Shown one piece after another: positions 34,654-47,727 of a stretch of 64,000 nucleotides of DNA. Below the pieces are notes generated by a model. That model saw only the letters and a program-made list of their open reading frames with translations. It searched no databases and was not told where the DNA came from. The translations under genes and the position numbers were made by a program. Source of the stretch: Mesotaenium endlicherianum (taxonomy: Eukaryota > Streptophyta > Zygnematophyceae > Zygnematales > Mesotaeniaceae); assembly GCA_009602735.1 (NCBI GenBank), contig WELA01012797.1:96591-160590 (forward strand). Reading direction: 5' to 3'. Within the stretch, counting starts at the first letter, position 1. Each line of letters opens with the position of its first letter.

Positions 34654-35912
34654 TGAAATGAATCTTGCTTATTCAAGATTAATATATTTCATATAAATAT
34701 AAAATATCAGAGATAGGTGGAAGCGTGTGAAATCAGGGAGCGATCTTCGCCCTTATAATGAATTCCGTATACTCATCTATAACCCTTGATTCACTCATCG
34801 TAGTGTGCCATAGTTGCACGTGAATACAAGGCACAAGAAAGAGGCAAGCTTGAGGAGTAGAGCTTCTCCTTTAGAAACTCATGGCCTCTTGCCTACCAGG
34901 CATGCAAGCATGTATAGCACATGCACAACATCAGGGGACTGAATAGCAAAGGCGCTCTCATTCAGATGACCATAATGTAGCTAAAACACATCCCACTGAC
35001 TTAGGTGCAAAACCATGGAATCTGTCCGCTGTGTGACCCCGAAATGTCAGAGGGCATAACTCTGCCAATACTACTCCAAATTGAGCAAACTCAACGGCAA
35101 CGGATGCATCTTGACGAGACCTTTTTGAAAAATTCTAGTTAGTCCCATTTGGAGCGCAGACAAAGCAACCATATTAATTTTTGTGAAGGTTGGTCATTAG
35201 AACGAACCCAAAAGTGCACACATGACTTGCAAGTAGAAATCCGAGTGTAAAGCCTACTGTCCAGAATGAGGGACCACGAGATCCCAGCCTGCTATGTACC
35301 TAGTGACCACCTGGTTGACCACGGCGCAAGGTGCGCCGTTTCGTGGGAAACTCGTTAAGTTGGGACCCCCGGTTCTAGGTATAACGACCATATTAATTGG
35401 TCGGTTGACTGAAGTCCTAATTGTTCAGTTGACTGACGACGGCTTCGCCCACCCAGGAGTTAACCACACTGGTAGGATATCGGTTTACCGAATCTCAGTT
35501 GACCTTCCGACTTTCAGTTCACTACGGTCACATGTGCCAATCTACAAATAATAATCTAAATGAATGTATCTATCCTCAGCGTACTGAAGCTAAGTATACT
35601 GACTAATATAAGGAGAGCTTACTATATGTCAACCTACTGATATTACATCCTATATATAACTGATATACAAATCTCAGCAAACCATACTATGATACAAAAG
35701 TCAACCTGCTGACCTTCCCAACAAGTCAGCAAACTACACTGTGATACAGAAGTCATCCTGCTGACATTTTTGACAAAGTAAGTAAACTCGCATTACATCG
35801 ACATTCATTCATTTAGATGAACTCGCACATGTGAGTATACTGACATAATACTTACTTAGTGTTATATTTACATATGCAGTTAATTAAATAAATAATGAAT
35901 TGATTCATTACA
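34654..35912 (-). mobile_element. Solo LTR A', a longer relative of LTR A
   Basis: A 1259-bp insertion has TGAAATGAATC and GATTCATTACA tips, the same tips as LTR A. Near-identical 5-bp flanks GCAGG (34649-34653) and GCTGG (35913-35917) look like a target duplication with one later change. Similarity to LTR A is limited to the tips, a GGAGTTAACCACACTGGTAGG block and GTCANCCTGCTGAC dyads. It cuts the integrase of C2. Confidence 0.85.
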
Positions 35913-37372
35913 GCTGGCCATGATGAAGTACCTGCAGCAACAGATTTTAGGGAGACATTAGAATTGGCCCTTAAAGCAACGAAGGGAGCTCTACAACAGG
36001 CGCAAGATGCTCAAGCAAGAGTCGCAAACAGGTCTTGAAGAGAAATTACGTACAGAGTGGGTGACAACGTGTTACTATCATCCAAGAATATTTCTCTGAA
36101 CAACAAGTCTGCCGGCACCAAGTTCTCTCCCGAGTATTTAGGACTCTTCAAAATTATCCAGCAAGTCAACCCCGTTGCTTTCAAGCTAGAACTTCCCAAG
36201 ACTATGCATATCGACCTCGTATTCCACGTTTCCCTCTTCAAGCCATATGTGCAACTCGACAACAAGTTCCCAGGACGAGTGACAACCCCACCAGCCCCAA
36301 CAATAGTGGATGATCATTTGGAGTACGAAGTGGAAGACATAGTGGCTATGAGAAATTTCAGGAGATTGCAGCAATACTTGATCAAGTGGAAAGGATATCC
36401 AGATACTGAGAATAGTTGGGTGGCGGCGCACTACCTTGACAAAGTTCAAAGAAAGCTGAAACGCTTCCATGCCGCCAACCCCCATCTTGGACCATCCCCA
36501 AGTCTCTCTACTAGAATCCCAAAGACTTCAGGGAGGCAGCCGGCCACCATCAAGAAGCAGCAGAAGACCCCTTGGAGGCAGCCTGCAAGAACCACAAAGA
36601 GGAAAAAATGACATGAGACACTTTTCTCTTCTCGCAGTTTCTAGACAAAAAACTAAAACTGCTACTGTTGATAGAACGTCACATACTAAATTTTATTTGG
36701 CTGTAGTGCATAAGTAGTCGGTTGTCTAGAATCCAAGTTTGCTCAATTTGGAGCTTTGGTGAGAGAGAGATGATGCTTTGAGTAGAAGGAGGTCAGGCTG
36801 CTGGTATTATTAGGGTAGAATATTCCTTCTGACATTGTGCTCTCCCCTGAACTTGGAATGCTCTAGAACTCAAGACTCTAGTAGTACATCTTACAGCGCC
36901 CATTTAGAGACTTACTTTGCAGAATTTAGAGAAGTATAGAAAGATTTAGGATTTTCAAAAGTTTCTGCACAAATTTGGAGAAGTGCCTACTCTCTCAGCT
37001 CTCAACGACACTCCAGAAATTAGAATGCTCTCAATTTTAGTGACTCAGTAGAAGTCTCCAATGCGCTCCGTTTAGCATTGAAATTTTTAGATTTGGAGCA
37101 TATCTGTGGATGCTATGAATTTCTAAATTTGTGGCAGATTCTGAGCCACCTTGTACAATTTTCTTCATCATCAAGGAGTAGGCTAGCCAATAAGGTCACA
37201 CCACCCACGACCTTGCCTAGTCTACCTTACATGTGTAGCACCTGACTTGGCGCCTTTGACTAATCCTCTTCACATATGTGGCATCTGACTTGAAGCTGTT
37301 GACTAGTCTGCTCCACACGTGAAAGACCTGACTTGACGCGCCGAGACGTCGCTTTTTCTATCGGGGGGGTGA
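35913..37372 (+). mobile_element. Ty3/gypsy C2, right part: integrase end, chromodomain, 3' non-coding (fossil)
   Basis: It resumes at the exact point interrupted by LTR A'. It encodes the integrase C-terminal region and a chromodomain (about 36325-36460, LIKWKGYPDTENSWVAAHYL). A 750-bp non-coding tail and a G-rich polypurine tract (about 37362-37369) follow. Confidence 0.9.
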
Positions 37373-37874
37373 TGTAGTGATTTGAGTTATAACATATTAG
37401 TTTGCATATATGTTAATACTTTTGAATAGATTTGGAGTAGTATTGTGTGGAGTCAAGTGTAAATAGATACTCTAGTGACTTGGTTCATGTCCTTTGAACC
37501 TTCTAAGGCATTTTCGAAGTCAGAGGAAGAACCTAGAAAAACTCCATGAGGCAAAAGTCAAACGTGCCATTTTTAGGTCAAAGGAACATGTGTACATTAT
37601 CCTAGAAAGAGGTGGCAAGTTTTGGGATGCGTTGGGTGCCAACACATCAACATGCACCTTTCTAGAAATTACTTATGTAGCAAGTATATAAACAAGAGCT
37701 AGAATATAGAAAGACATTTCAGAATCACTCTTGTACTTGCCAAATTCCAGAAATATATTAACTTTCACGAAGCCATCTCTCTTTCAAGAAGCTACCACTT
37801 GTGTTCAAAGATCCTTGTTTTGAATAGATAAAGTATTATATTCACTAAGTACTTTATCAATCTGTTTCACTACA
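37373..37874 (+). mobile_element. 3' LTR of Ty3 element C2
   Basis: A 502-bp LTR begins TGTAGTGATTTGAG and ends TTTCACTACA. It is similar to 16765-17263 over its full length. Confidence 0.9.
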
Positions 37875-38173
37875 ATCTCCCATCATCTCGAATCGCCATC
37901 CATCCCAAGGATGTCATCTGGTCATTCACCTAACACATGGCACTTATATGCATATCTAGGCAATTTGCTGCTACTGAGTACAGAAGTCAGCTGGCTGTCA
38001 AAGAATGTGTCAGCAAGCTGACCTAAGTTGACTTTAGCCTCTTGGCTGAGTCATTAAACTGGTACGTACAGCATTCCAGCAGACTGAATATTAACTAAAA
38101 TTCAACAAGCTGAACTTAATTAATTGTAATATATAAATGAATATTATATCTACCAATATTTTGATTCATTACA
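37875..38173 (-). mobile_element. LTR A fragment
   Basis: This matches the LTR copy at 1007-1722 from about 1416 to its end, with the same ATTCATTACA tip at 38163-38173. It abuts the C2 LTR with no gap, so C2 or a rearrangement truncated it. Confidence 0.8.
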
Positions 38174-38424
38174 GTAAGCAACACGGCCCCTGTGTGTCGC
38201 CCCCCCAGACTTGGACGACACCGGATTATCTGTTGCCCCTGCAATATGGGCGTGCAGTCGGCGCTACGTGAGTCTGTCCACACGATCTTGCGCACCAGGA
38301 TTACGATGTGCCCCGCCACGGTTATATCCGCAAAGTACGTCACATTGTAGGAGGATTGACTGCGTCTGACACGGCCCCTACAAACAAGTGCAGCATTTGT
38401 GGAGTGAAACAAAAATACCAGTCC

Positions 38425-40034
38425 GACACATAGAGACACATCTGGCGTTGGGACAGGTGTAGGGGACCCAAGAGGTTATGGCATCCAGGAGAAGGTCGTG
38501 CCTGTGACAGATGATAAAGCAGTCGTTGATATACAAAAAAAAATTCCAAGCCCCCCTATGTCACCTACCCGTAAGGAGGTGGCCTTTGAGGATCAGGAAA
38601 CAAAAGTGCAAGACTCGGAAGCTAAAGAAGTGTGCCCCGTTGCTTACCTGCACCAGGTTGTGTTCTGTACACTTGAATCTTCGTCCCACACACACATACC
38701 AATGCAGTCTCTTGAAACAAGGAACTGTGTACTGCTGTGTTTGTAGCATCAAGAACATTGCTATGATGCATTGATTTGTTGCCTTCTCTTCTGTACTGTG
38801 AGCAACCTCTACCACTACCAATGTGTGTTAACTATATGCCCGCTTCCCTACTTTGACGCTCGCGTGTGGCTGCTTTGACACTAATGCAGACGAGTAGTGT
38901 ACCAGCAGCAGATGTGATGGGTCCCGGAGGGACATTGGCACCTTGCGCCAACTCTGTGGTCGTTTCCCCGGCATTGCAACGTTGTGGTTGGCCGAGGATG
39001 AACAAGGTTTTGGAGCTTCCACGGAACATGGAGTACAGGGGTTACATTTGCGCAAAAGTCTCTAACTTTCGCTATTTTGTGTGCAAGGTTCCAGCCAACG
39101 AGGTGGGTGAGATAGGTGTTGCCATCAAAACGTGTACATGCATGTGCTCACAGCAGCTCCCTGGAATGACCGTGACACCCATGTTTTATGAACTTGAGCA
39201 GGTTGTTGTAGTCAAGAGGAAGCCCACCAAAATGTATGACAGCAATGTGCTCAGTGTCAACAATGCCCAAGGCCGCAAAGTTGGCTACTTGCCAAACAGC
39301 GTGAGCCTGCACCTTTGTCCTCTCATAGAGGCAAGGCGGGTGCGTGTTTGTGACGCTTCGCTTGAAGGCAGGCCAGCAGTAGATTGTTCCCAGGCACATT
39401 GTTTCACACTCTCTTCACCCCAGCTTGACTTTGCAGTGCATGAGTACAAATCTGCACAGCGCTGACAACTATCCCATAGTCGTGTGCCTGCAGGTGCCTA
39501 TTTGCGTGTTCTTATTTTGCAAAGCTAAATGCGTAGGTGGGGTCATAGACACAATGACAAACAACATCATTACAATTTTGGACAGTGGAGATTCTCGCAT
39601 GCCCGTGATCAATGTGTTCCCCCTGCAGCGGGGGCAAAAGAGGAATATGGGTTGGCAATTACCTGGTGCCTTTCGTTTTTAATGCATAGCTCTCATATTT
39701 GGCACATGCATCGTGTTTGTGAACCCCGAAGCCGACACGCACACAATGCGTTTGTGTGTGCGTGCGACAATTGACTCACTCTACAATCTCTGAATGTCAG
39801 CAAATTATCATTAACCTCACCGACGACGAGCGAGAGAACGGCGTGCAATGTTTTGAGCTACGAGAGCGTAGAGAGGAGGATTTTAAGCAAGTACGGCGAC
39901 CAAGCAAAAGAAGGGTGCTCCAAACTCTGGAAGTGAATGACTCTGCTCTGAGAGGTCGTCGGCCTGCTGCTCGTGCCCCCTCTTATTTTGAGGTGGCAAA
40001 GAAGAAGACGAAGCTCTCTTCATTGACTACATAA
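38425..40034 (+). CDS. HIRAN-domain protein gene
   Basis: Exons inferred from splice signals and phase: about 38425-38656, 38890-39378, 39494 to about 39660, and 39801-40034. The first two joins are phase 0 to phase 0 with good GTxxxx donors and TGCAG acceptors. The second and third exons carry a HIRAN-like region: FRYFVCKVPANEVGEIG, then MYDSNVLSVNNAQGRKVGYL and HLCPLIEARRVRV, then VPICVFLFCKAK. HIRAN domains bind single-stranded 3' DNA ends in HLTF/RAD5-type remodellers, but no helicase or RING domain is seen here. The exon 1 start and the join into the last exon (basic, RRPSKRR) are uncertain. It may be a stand-alone HIRAN protein or part of a larger gene. Confidence 0.5.
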
Positions 40035-40165
40035 CGTGTGAAGCGACCCAAGATCAGAGTTAACTGTTGTGTAATATATGAGAAGTAACAACGTACTGGG
40101 CGGAGGATTTGAAACTACTGGCTCTTGTTGCCTGCAACCATTGAGTGTCTCTCAACTCGCAGCCG

Positions 40166-40218
<53 letters not shown>

Positions 40219-40803
40219 TCTCTCCCTCTCTCTCTCTCTCTTTCCCTCTCTCTCAATTCTCTCTCTCTCCCCCTCCCTCTCCCTTTATCTCTAGTCCAAG
40301 ACCCGTTCGCCGTGTTTGAGAGGACGTCTCGGACCAATGTTTGGGGTCACAGCCAAAAACTTCATACAAGAACACGTGTGCTGTCGCAAGTGCGCACATG
40401 TCGTCACGCATGTAAGAGTAGGTGGTTCAAGTGAGCCGCCTTGTGTTCACACTGTGTTTTTTATGTAGAGGCATCATAGCCATTGTTACATGAAGAACAC
40501 GATAATTATTCTGAAAATATTGAGCATCCTCTGAAACATCAAGAACCACAAGGTCGACATGTACACGAGCACAAGCATCGCAAATTCTAAAAACGGTAAA
40601 TGAAACTCAGCGTGGAGGTCGAAAGCATAAAGCTTCACTCATACACTCATCATTTGAACGTCCATGTGAATGTATCCTGCTGTACAAACAAGATACAAGG
40701 CCATGCAAGGCTGACAACTGCATACACGTGAGGACGAAGTCCACACACGCTTCTATGTACACCATCATTCTCACTTTAGAAGTCTACGCAAGGTGTCCGC
40801 AGG
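40035..40803. other. Intergenic stretch with a CT microsatellite
   Basis: A (CT)n tract with a few C-rich interruptions lies at about 40170-40280. Nothing else was recognised up to the target duplication (GCAGG, 40799-40803) of element D. Confidence 0.6.
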
Positions 40804-43800
40804 TGTAAGATTATGAAAGTGTAGTTTGTTTCTTTCTAGTATTTTATATGCATAGAGTGTGATTTTAGAAGAACTTTGGTCTTTATTTCAAGTCATTTGG
40901 ACAAGTATTGAGATAGTTATGAATTTTGGAAGGTTTTTAGTGAGTTTTTAATGTCACAGATTCTATTTAGTGACAAGGACAGGTCCAGTGACGAAAATTT
41001 CGGTAGGAGTCCAGAAAGTAGGACATTGAAACATGAGGGTTCCAAAAAGTACGTACAATTTCGTAGAGTGCCAAAGTGATCGTGGAATTCCTAGAAACTC
41101 CGTGAGGAGTTAGTGGATTGTGTAGTAGAATGTTCTAGAGTGTGATTGTGTGCGTGTGAGTGTGCTAGCTTGTCCAACTAGGCAAGGTCAAGTACATGGA
41201 AGGAGCCATAGGAGAAGGTTCTGGAGGTACCTTGCTAGAGAGGACACTTAGAGTTAAAGGATAAATGGGAAGCACAAGGAAGTAGAGGGGGCTTAGTCTA
41301 GTCTAACCTTCTTATCTTGTACACGACTTTTCTTAATAAAGTGAGTTCTTTTCCACTCCTCTCTCATGTAGCCCTCTAACTCTTGCAAGAGTGGCATACC
41401 ACCAGGCCACTCCACCTTGTGTATGCAACTAGGAAAGGTCCTCGTGCACGCTTCCACTCGCGGGTGAGGGTGCGTGAGTGTGTATGGGCGCACTCCCCGC
41501 ACCCTTCCCCCTTTCACATGGTATCGGAGCTACCTAGTTGCTTCATTTGGAGGAGGGAGCTTTGGTTGGTGATGCTTGTAGGAGTGTAGAGAGGGTAGAG
41601 AGGAGAAGCAAGGATGATTTATAAGTTGCTAAGGGCAGCCATGAAGACGTTGATGCAAGCTAGCATCTCACTCTCTTGAAGGAGGGAGGAGATGGAAGAG
41701 GGAGGTGCTCCAAGAAGTGTCAACTTGGATGCAACCAGATTGTTGTACGTCTTCTTTGTAGTATGAGAAGGTTGCCCAAGCATGGTAGTGATATAAGTAA
41801 TATAGAGCAGCCTTTGCTTGAGTATGGAGACATACGAGCATGAAGAGAATCTGGAGTTCACACGGCTGGATTCTTCCTTGAAGATGCAAGCTCTTTAGTG
41901 TTAAGCTCTTTCTTTGACGAGGGGGCTTAGCATAGAGGTGATAGTGGCTAGAAAGGAGTGTGTGCCCATCTTTATTTCAGATCTTCAATGAAGGTGGAGC
42001 AGATTTTAAGGGTAGGCAACCAGGGACTTAGCAAGCATGTGTACTTGCAAGTCTAGGAGCTTTGGCGGGCATAGCACTCGCAAGCTCAAGAGGAGCTCAT
42101 GAGGAGCTCAAGAGAGGGTGCACCGGGGTGTTGCACCAAGTTGGCCAAGTATGTGGCCAGATTTGGGTTGCCTTGCATCACTCCTATGTAGCCACTGGTT
42201 ATTTGAGGCCAGCCATGATGGAGCTTGGTACCTTGTATGGAGATAGAAGAAGCCTCAAGTGAAGAGAAGCACCGTGGAGAAGGCTTGGAGCAAGAAGAAG
42301 AAGTATTCGAGATTTTTCTTCAAAGAGGAGAGATGGAGATGGAGCCTTTCAAGTTCAGATTTCTCTTTTCTTATGGAGGAGAGTACTACGGAGTATATGG
42401 AGTTGAGAACTATGATGAAGACAAGCCTATGGTGTGGAAGAAGAAGCAAGGTATGAAGTTGGTGCAAGAGGGCTAGTGCAAGAGATGTCTCCCACTTGAA
42501 GCGTGTGTGCCATTAGTTGTGTGATGGCATAGTTAAGGGGCAGATTTTGGTGCATCTATGGAAGCTCTTCATGTGAAAGTAGAGCACCAAGGCAAGCTGG
42601 GTTTAGTAGTAAGAAGTGTCATTGGGGTGACCAAGGCTAGAGTGCACTCAAGAAGCTAAGCATGTGGAAGGAGTTGCACAAAGAGAGTAGCCTATCCTCT
42701 AGTGCTTTAGTGCACGGGTCAAGTGAAGACCGAGGAGGAGTATGGTCAAGTGAGGATAGTGAAATAGGTGGAGGTAGATATGACCACAAGTAGCTATCTT
42801 CAGCCCGCTAGCAAAGAAGCGACGCGGGAAGGTGAAGGTGAAGGAGAAGCGCTTGTTTTGGTGACCTTGGCCCGGTCATCACACGGAGCAAGCGTGCCTC
42901 CTAACAACCTTGGCGAATGTACATCGCCGGTGGAGCAAGTAGAGGTGTATGATCCCCTTGCTCATATATAGAGCAGACCCCAACTGCTCAAGTGGAGGAG
43001 CTCCTAGAAAGTGAGCTCAAGAGAAGCCCGCTTGCAAGACGACGTGTGTGCGTGCACAAGATGAGGTGCAAGCACTAAGAGTATGTGCGTATGCCCAAGT
43101 TATGGAGCTCTTGGAGGCGTTCCAGATGTGTTTCTTGGAGCCTTGTGTGAAGGCTGACCTTCAAGAAGAGCCAGAGGTATGTGGGAGTGAGCATCTAGCC
43201 AAGGAGAAGACTATGATGGAGTTTGGTGCACCACGAGCGAGACTACGCGCTCATGCCTTGTGAAGATTACTATCGTCGCTTGATGGAGACTACGACTTTA
43301 TGGATATGGACCTATGAGGAGGAGACCAAGTGTTATGGGGCTGATATGTCCTGCCTAAGATGGAGATATATGACAAAGACCTGGACATGAAGCTAGGAGA
43401 ATCAGCGCCTATACAAGCAAGCACGAGAGAGGCGTAAAATCTGGACTTGGACACTCGAGTGGTAAGCGCCTTACCTTCATGATGAGGGGGGGGAGTGTTA
43501 TAGTTGTTTATAGTGCTTGTAAGCAAGGTCAAACCAGTCCCATGAGTTCAGTTGTAACTAAGAGATGTGAAGTGGAAAGAAGTTTGAGAGCAAGAGCTTG
43601 GAAGATACTCAAATCTGTCTATGTTTGAGGGTTTTACGGGTAGGCGAGCGCGAGGTTTAAAGTTGGCAGATTTTGGCTACTTTTTGCCTACTTAGGAGAG
43701 AGTGGGTAATATTTTCACTAGAAGTCCTACATGATGTGAGAGGCCTAGTATGAGGCCTTCCTTGAGTCATAGTCAAGTTTCAGAATCAGGGGTTTAAGCA

Positions 43801-45476
43801 TGTGCCATTTGTAGGCGCGGGAGCTTTATCCATGTTGCGCGCGTCTGCGTCCTACGAGCGTGAGGCACAAAGTGACGATCTCGTTTGAGTGTTAGACTTT
43901 GATTCAGACTCTGAAATTTTGTGGAGAGGTAGTCCTATGGGTTGAGATTCAGAAAAAGTAATTTTTTTTATAAAAATATTAATTTAAGTCCTGACAGTGC
44001 CACATGGCGGTCTGCTGGACTGCCGTGCGAGCCACATGTGTGAGGCAAGGCGCAATCTGGTATCATGGTCTTAGGCTTAGAATCAGGAGAAACAAAGCAT
44101 GAGTTCAAAGGGGAGATATTATGTAGAGTACACAACTTTCAGGCTAAAAATGTCAAAAAAAGTCAGGGGGGTGCCACTTGGCGTCTTGAGAGGTCACCAC
44201 GAGTCACGCACACGAGTGAGAGAGTGCAATACCTCTACAAGGAGTATGGCTTAGAGCTAGAGGTAGCTAAGGGTACCAGAAGGTTCAGGAACATAGTGGA
44301 CTTAGGTTCATGATGTAATCTGGTCAAAATTATAAGAGCACCACGAGTAAGCCACATGGCGCGACGAGGAGCTGCCACTTGTCCAAGAGGGCGAAAAATG
44401 AGTATTTTGGCGATTTGGCGGACTATTATGCCTTGGATCCAGCTTTGAAGTATGTGGAGTTGATGGAGGGAGTATGTTACAGCCCTTATGAAGATATTGG
44501 CCTATTCCAAGACGAAGGAGTTGAAGAGAAGATGCACTTGTGTAAGGAGACGCCATGTGTGGAGACAATGTATGCGATGGAGCTTTCACTAAGTGGAGCA
44601 AGTTTGGAGTAATGAGTATCAACCTGGAGCCTGTTCAAGACCTGCAACTTGTATAATATATGTGAATATGTGTTTTTCTAGCGTATATGTGAGCTCGATT
44701 CCTCATATTACGTCACTTATGCTTAGTATGCGCCGAGGACGTCGCATCTTGAGGAGGGGAATGTTGTAAGGTAATGAAAGTGTAGTTTGTTTCTTTCTAG
44801 TATTTTATATGCATAGAGTGTGATTTTAGAAGAACTTTGGCCTTTATTTCAAGTCATTTGGACAAGTATTGAGATAGTTATGAATTTTGGAAGTTTTTAG
44901 TGAGTTTTTAATGTCACAGATTCTATTTAGTGACAAGGACAGGTCCAGTGACGAAAATTTCGGTTGGAGTCCAGAAAGTAGGACATTGAAACATGAGGGT
45001 TCCAGAAAGTACGTACAATTACGTAGAGTGCCAAAGTGATCGTGGAATTTCTAGAAACTCCGTGAGGAGTTAGTGGATTGTGTAGTAGAATATTCTAGAG
45101 TGTGATTGTGTGCGTGTGAGTGTGCTAGCTTGTCCAACTAGGCAAGGTCAAGTACATGGAAGGAGCCATAGGAGAAGGTTCTGGAGGTACCTTGCTAGAG
45201 AGGACACTTAGAGTTAAAGGATAAATGGGAAGCACAAGGAAGTAGAGGGGGCTTAGTCTAGTCTAACCTTCTTATCTTGTACACGACTTTTCTTAATAAA
45301 GTGAGTTCTTTTCCACTCCTCTCTCATGTAGCCCTCTAACTCTTGCAAGAGTGGCATACCACCAGGCCACTCCACCTTGTGTATGCAACTAGGAAAGGTC
45401 CTCGTGCACGCGTCCACTCGCGGGTGAGGGTGCGTGAGTGTGTATGGGCGCACTCCCCGCACCCTTCCCCCTTTTA
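40804..45476 (+). mobile_element. Non-autonomous LTR element D (LARD-like)
   Basis: A 4673-bp element has LTRs at 40804-41516 (713 bp) and 44765-45476 (712 bp), differing at only a few positions. The target duplication GCAGG lies at 40799-40803 and 45477-45481. A PBS (TGGTATCGGAGC) is at 41519-41530 and a purine tract (GAGGAGGGGAATG) at about 44751-44763. The 3.2-kb interior has only short frames and none of the Gag or Pol motifs seen in families B or C. It is therefore a large retrotransposon derivative that would depend on enzymes from a relative. The low LTR divergence makes it young. Confidence 0.9.
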
Positions 45477-45535
45477 GCAGGCACGTTACGGCAGCTAGGG
45501 CGCCCTACCCTTTGGCCCTTTTGGTAATCGCGGCC

Positions 45536-47201
45536 TTAGCTGTACCCGTAGTGCCTATTGGACACCTGCTCTTCATAAGGCTCCACATTCCACTCGTGAC
45601 GTGGGAATCCGCCCCAATCGTCAACGAGGCAAAAGCAGCCATCTTCTGTGTCGAAGCAGTTGCAGTAGATAGTCATCGCCGAGGAGCTATGCATGTCAAC
45701 AAGGCCGCCCATGAGTGGAACCAGTCGGCAGCCAACCATCACTACACTCTGCATTGAGTGAGTCCAGGGCCCATTCATGAACAGTGCACGGGCAGCAGCT
45801 TTGCATTCATCCAGCCTCAGCAGCCACTCCGGTTCCAAGTGCTCTACCCTTTTCAAATGCAAAAAAGCTGGCCAGGCACGGGCACCTCCCAAAGTCAACA
45901 TCAAGGTCCGAGCGTTGGGAGTTAATTGAAAGAACCTGCTGTCTACCTCCTCGCAAACGATTGTTAGTGCATCCACCAACGGCAAGCAATCCTCAATCTT
46001 TGGGATGGGCTTGGACTTGACAGATAAGGTGCGGAGGGTTGCTGGCAGCTTCAGGTGTAGCTCAGGGCCTGGTAACTCCAGCTCAAAAAGGGGGCAGCTC
46101 CATTTCAGTGACAGCATCGACAAGCATGTAGTTTGAGCTAGCAACTCCATTTCCTGGGCGAGGTCAGAGCCCTGCGAACAATAAGCCAATGACGCCTTGT
46201 CGTGTCTGCGGGGCATTTCAGAGCGTGCACAAGGACGACATGCATGCCCTGACTGCGGCGTTCCTCCAAAGCAACACACAAGGAACAGGATTGATTTGCG
46301 AGAAACGTGCCGCAAGTGCCTCGAGGTGCAGCTCCTTCATTTCAGACAGGGACTGCCAGGTGGCCAGGACACCCTTTGGGTCGAGCTCCCTTGGGTAAGC
46401 ATCCAGAGCAATTGCTGCAGAGCACGTGGTCAGCCACTGCAGCAGAGTCAAGCGGGCTACATGGTGTGGAAGCGCGAGGGCCAAAACTCGCAATTTTGCT
46501 ATACGCGCAATGGTCGAGCTGATGGCCAGCTTCGACATTTGACGACACGGGTAGGCCCACCACAGACCAGAGAAGTCCAGTTCCAACACCTTCAACGTGT
46601 CTCTATAGCCAAACTCCATGCTTCGTACGGAAGATATCTCCGCCCCAACTTTGTGCCGATTTGGGTTGTGCTCACAAAATGTTTCCAACGAATTGTCGTA
46701 CACGACACTGAGGTGGATCATGTTCTTCCTTGACCTCACAAAATCTCCCAAGTGCTGCATGACAGCCACACCCGGCTTTACTAAAAAATGGAAAGAAGTG
46801 ATCTGGGGGTACCTGTTACCCACACTGCGTAAACAGATGACACTAGACAGGCCACACTTGAGATAGATCCAAACAACCTTCACGCCGGTAAGCTTGTCCA
46901 ATTGGCGCATCGTTGTCTCTTAGTCATCCCCAATGGCGGTTGACGCAGCATTGCAATCGTGGAGCAGGACCCTCTCCCACCGCTTGCATACCGACATTGT
47001 TGCTCGCACACGGTCCCTCGCTTGAAGGACGAGGTGTGAACGGTGATCATGCTGCCGCGAGGCATAGAGCAGAATGTCCTTCAGCAGGACATCAGGCAAG
47101 GCCCCAATATGCGTGCCCTCGTGCAAGGTTGAAAGAGATGTGCCACGCCTTCTTTTCTTCTTGTCCCCCTTCTTGGTTGAGGCATCCACACGCAAATTCA
47201 T
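45536..47201 (-). CDS. F-box / leucine-rich-repeat-like protein gene
   Basis: On the minus strand the ATG at 47201 opens a Lys/Arg-rich N-terminus. An F-box follows at about residues 33-80 (GALPDVLLKDILLYA, then MSVCKRWERVLLHD). After it come irregular leucine-rich stretches (LKVLELDFSGLWW, MKELHLEAL, ATLRTLSVKSKP) as in plant F-box/LRR adaptors of SCF ubiquitin ligases. One intron of about 90 bp lies near 46172-46265; its acceptor (GTTCGCAG|GGC, 46172) is clear and its donor is not. The last exon, 46171-45536, ends in TAA. A single in-frame TAA at 46920-46922 separates the F-box part from the repeats without a frame change. It fits a CAA-to-TAA change, so this copy may be a young pseudogene or the base may be an error. 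Element D landed 54 bp past the stop. Confidence 0.7.
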
Positions 47202-47284
47202 GGCAGGTGGGCTCAGGGTGTGCTTACAAGTACCATCCCTCTCGCTGCCACGGTACAAAGCACACAAACAGCATTGGGTTCTCA

Positions 47285-47325
47285 GACAAACCCTAATCCA
47301 AACCCTAAACCCCCAAAATCCTAAA
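47285..47325 (-). promoter_or_regulatory. Telo-box cluster upstream of the F-box gene
   Basis: On the plus strand AAACCCTAA (about 47287) and AAACCCTAAACCCCC (about 47301) lie 85-120 bp upstream of the inferred start codon. Such motifs are common in plant 5' leaders and proximal promoters. They are also the plant-type telomere unit. Confidence 0.55.
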
Positions 47326-47514
47326 CCTGGGGGACAAGGAGAAAGGGAGGGAAATAAAAGGAGGACGGGGCAAGAGATGCAATGCACACAACCAGCATCG
47401 GCATCTCACTACACGAGTGATGCTGCCTTTGCAAGGTTGTCAGGGTGCACAAACTCTAACACTCACTGGAAAACACAAACACCACTCAACCTGCATGGCG
47501 GACAAGGAGGAAGA

Positions 47515-47533
47515 GAGAGAGAGCGAGCGATTG

Positions 47534-47632
<99 letters not shown>

Positions 47633-47663
47633 NNNNNNNNNNNNNNNNNNNNNNNNNNNNNNN

Positions 47664-47727
<64 letters not shown>

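Noticed and set aside
41600-44650. Protein-coding genes inside element D
   Set aside because: Frames are under 90 codons, overlap on both strands and carry no recognisable domain.
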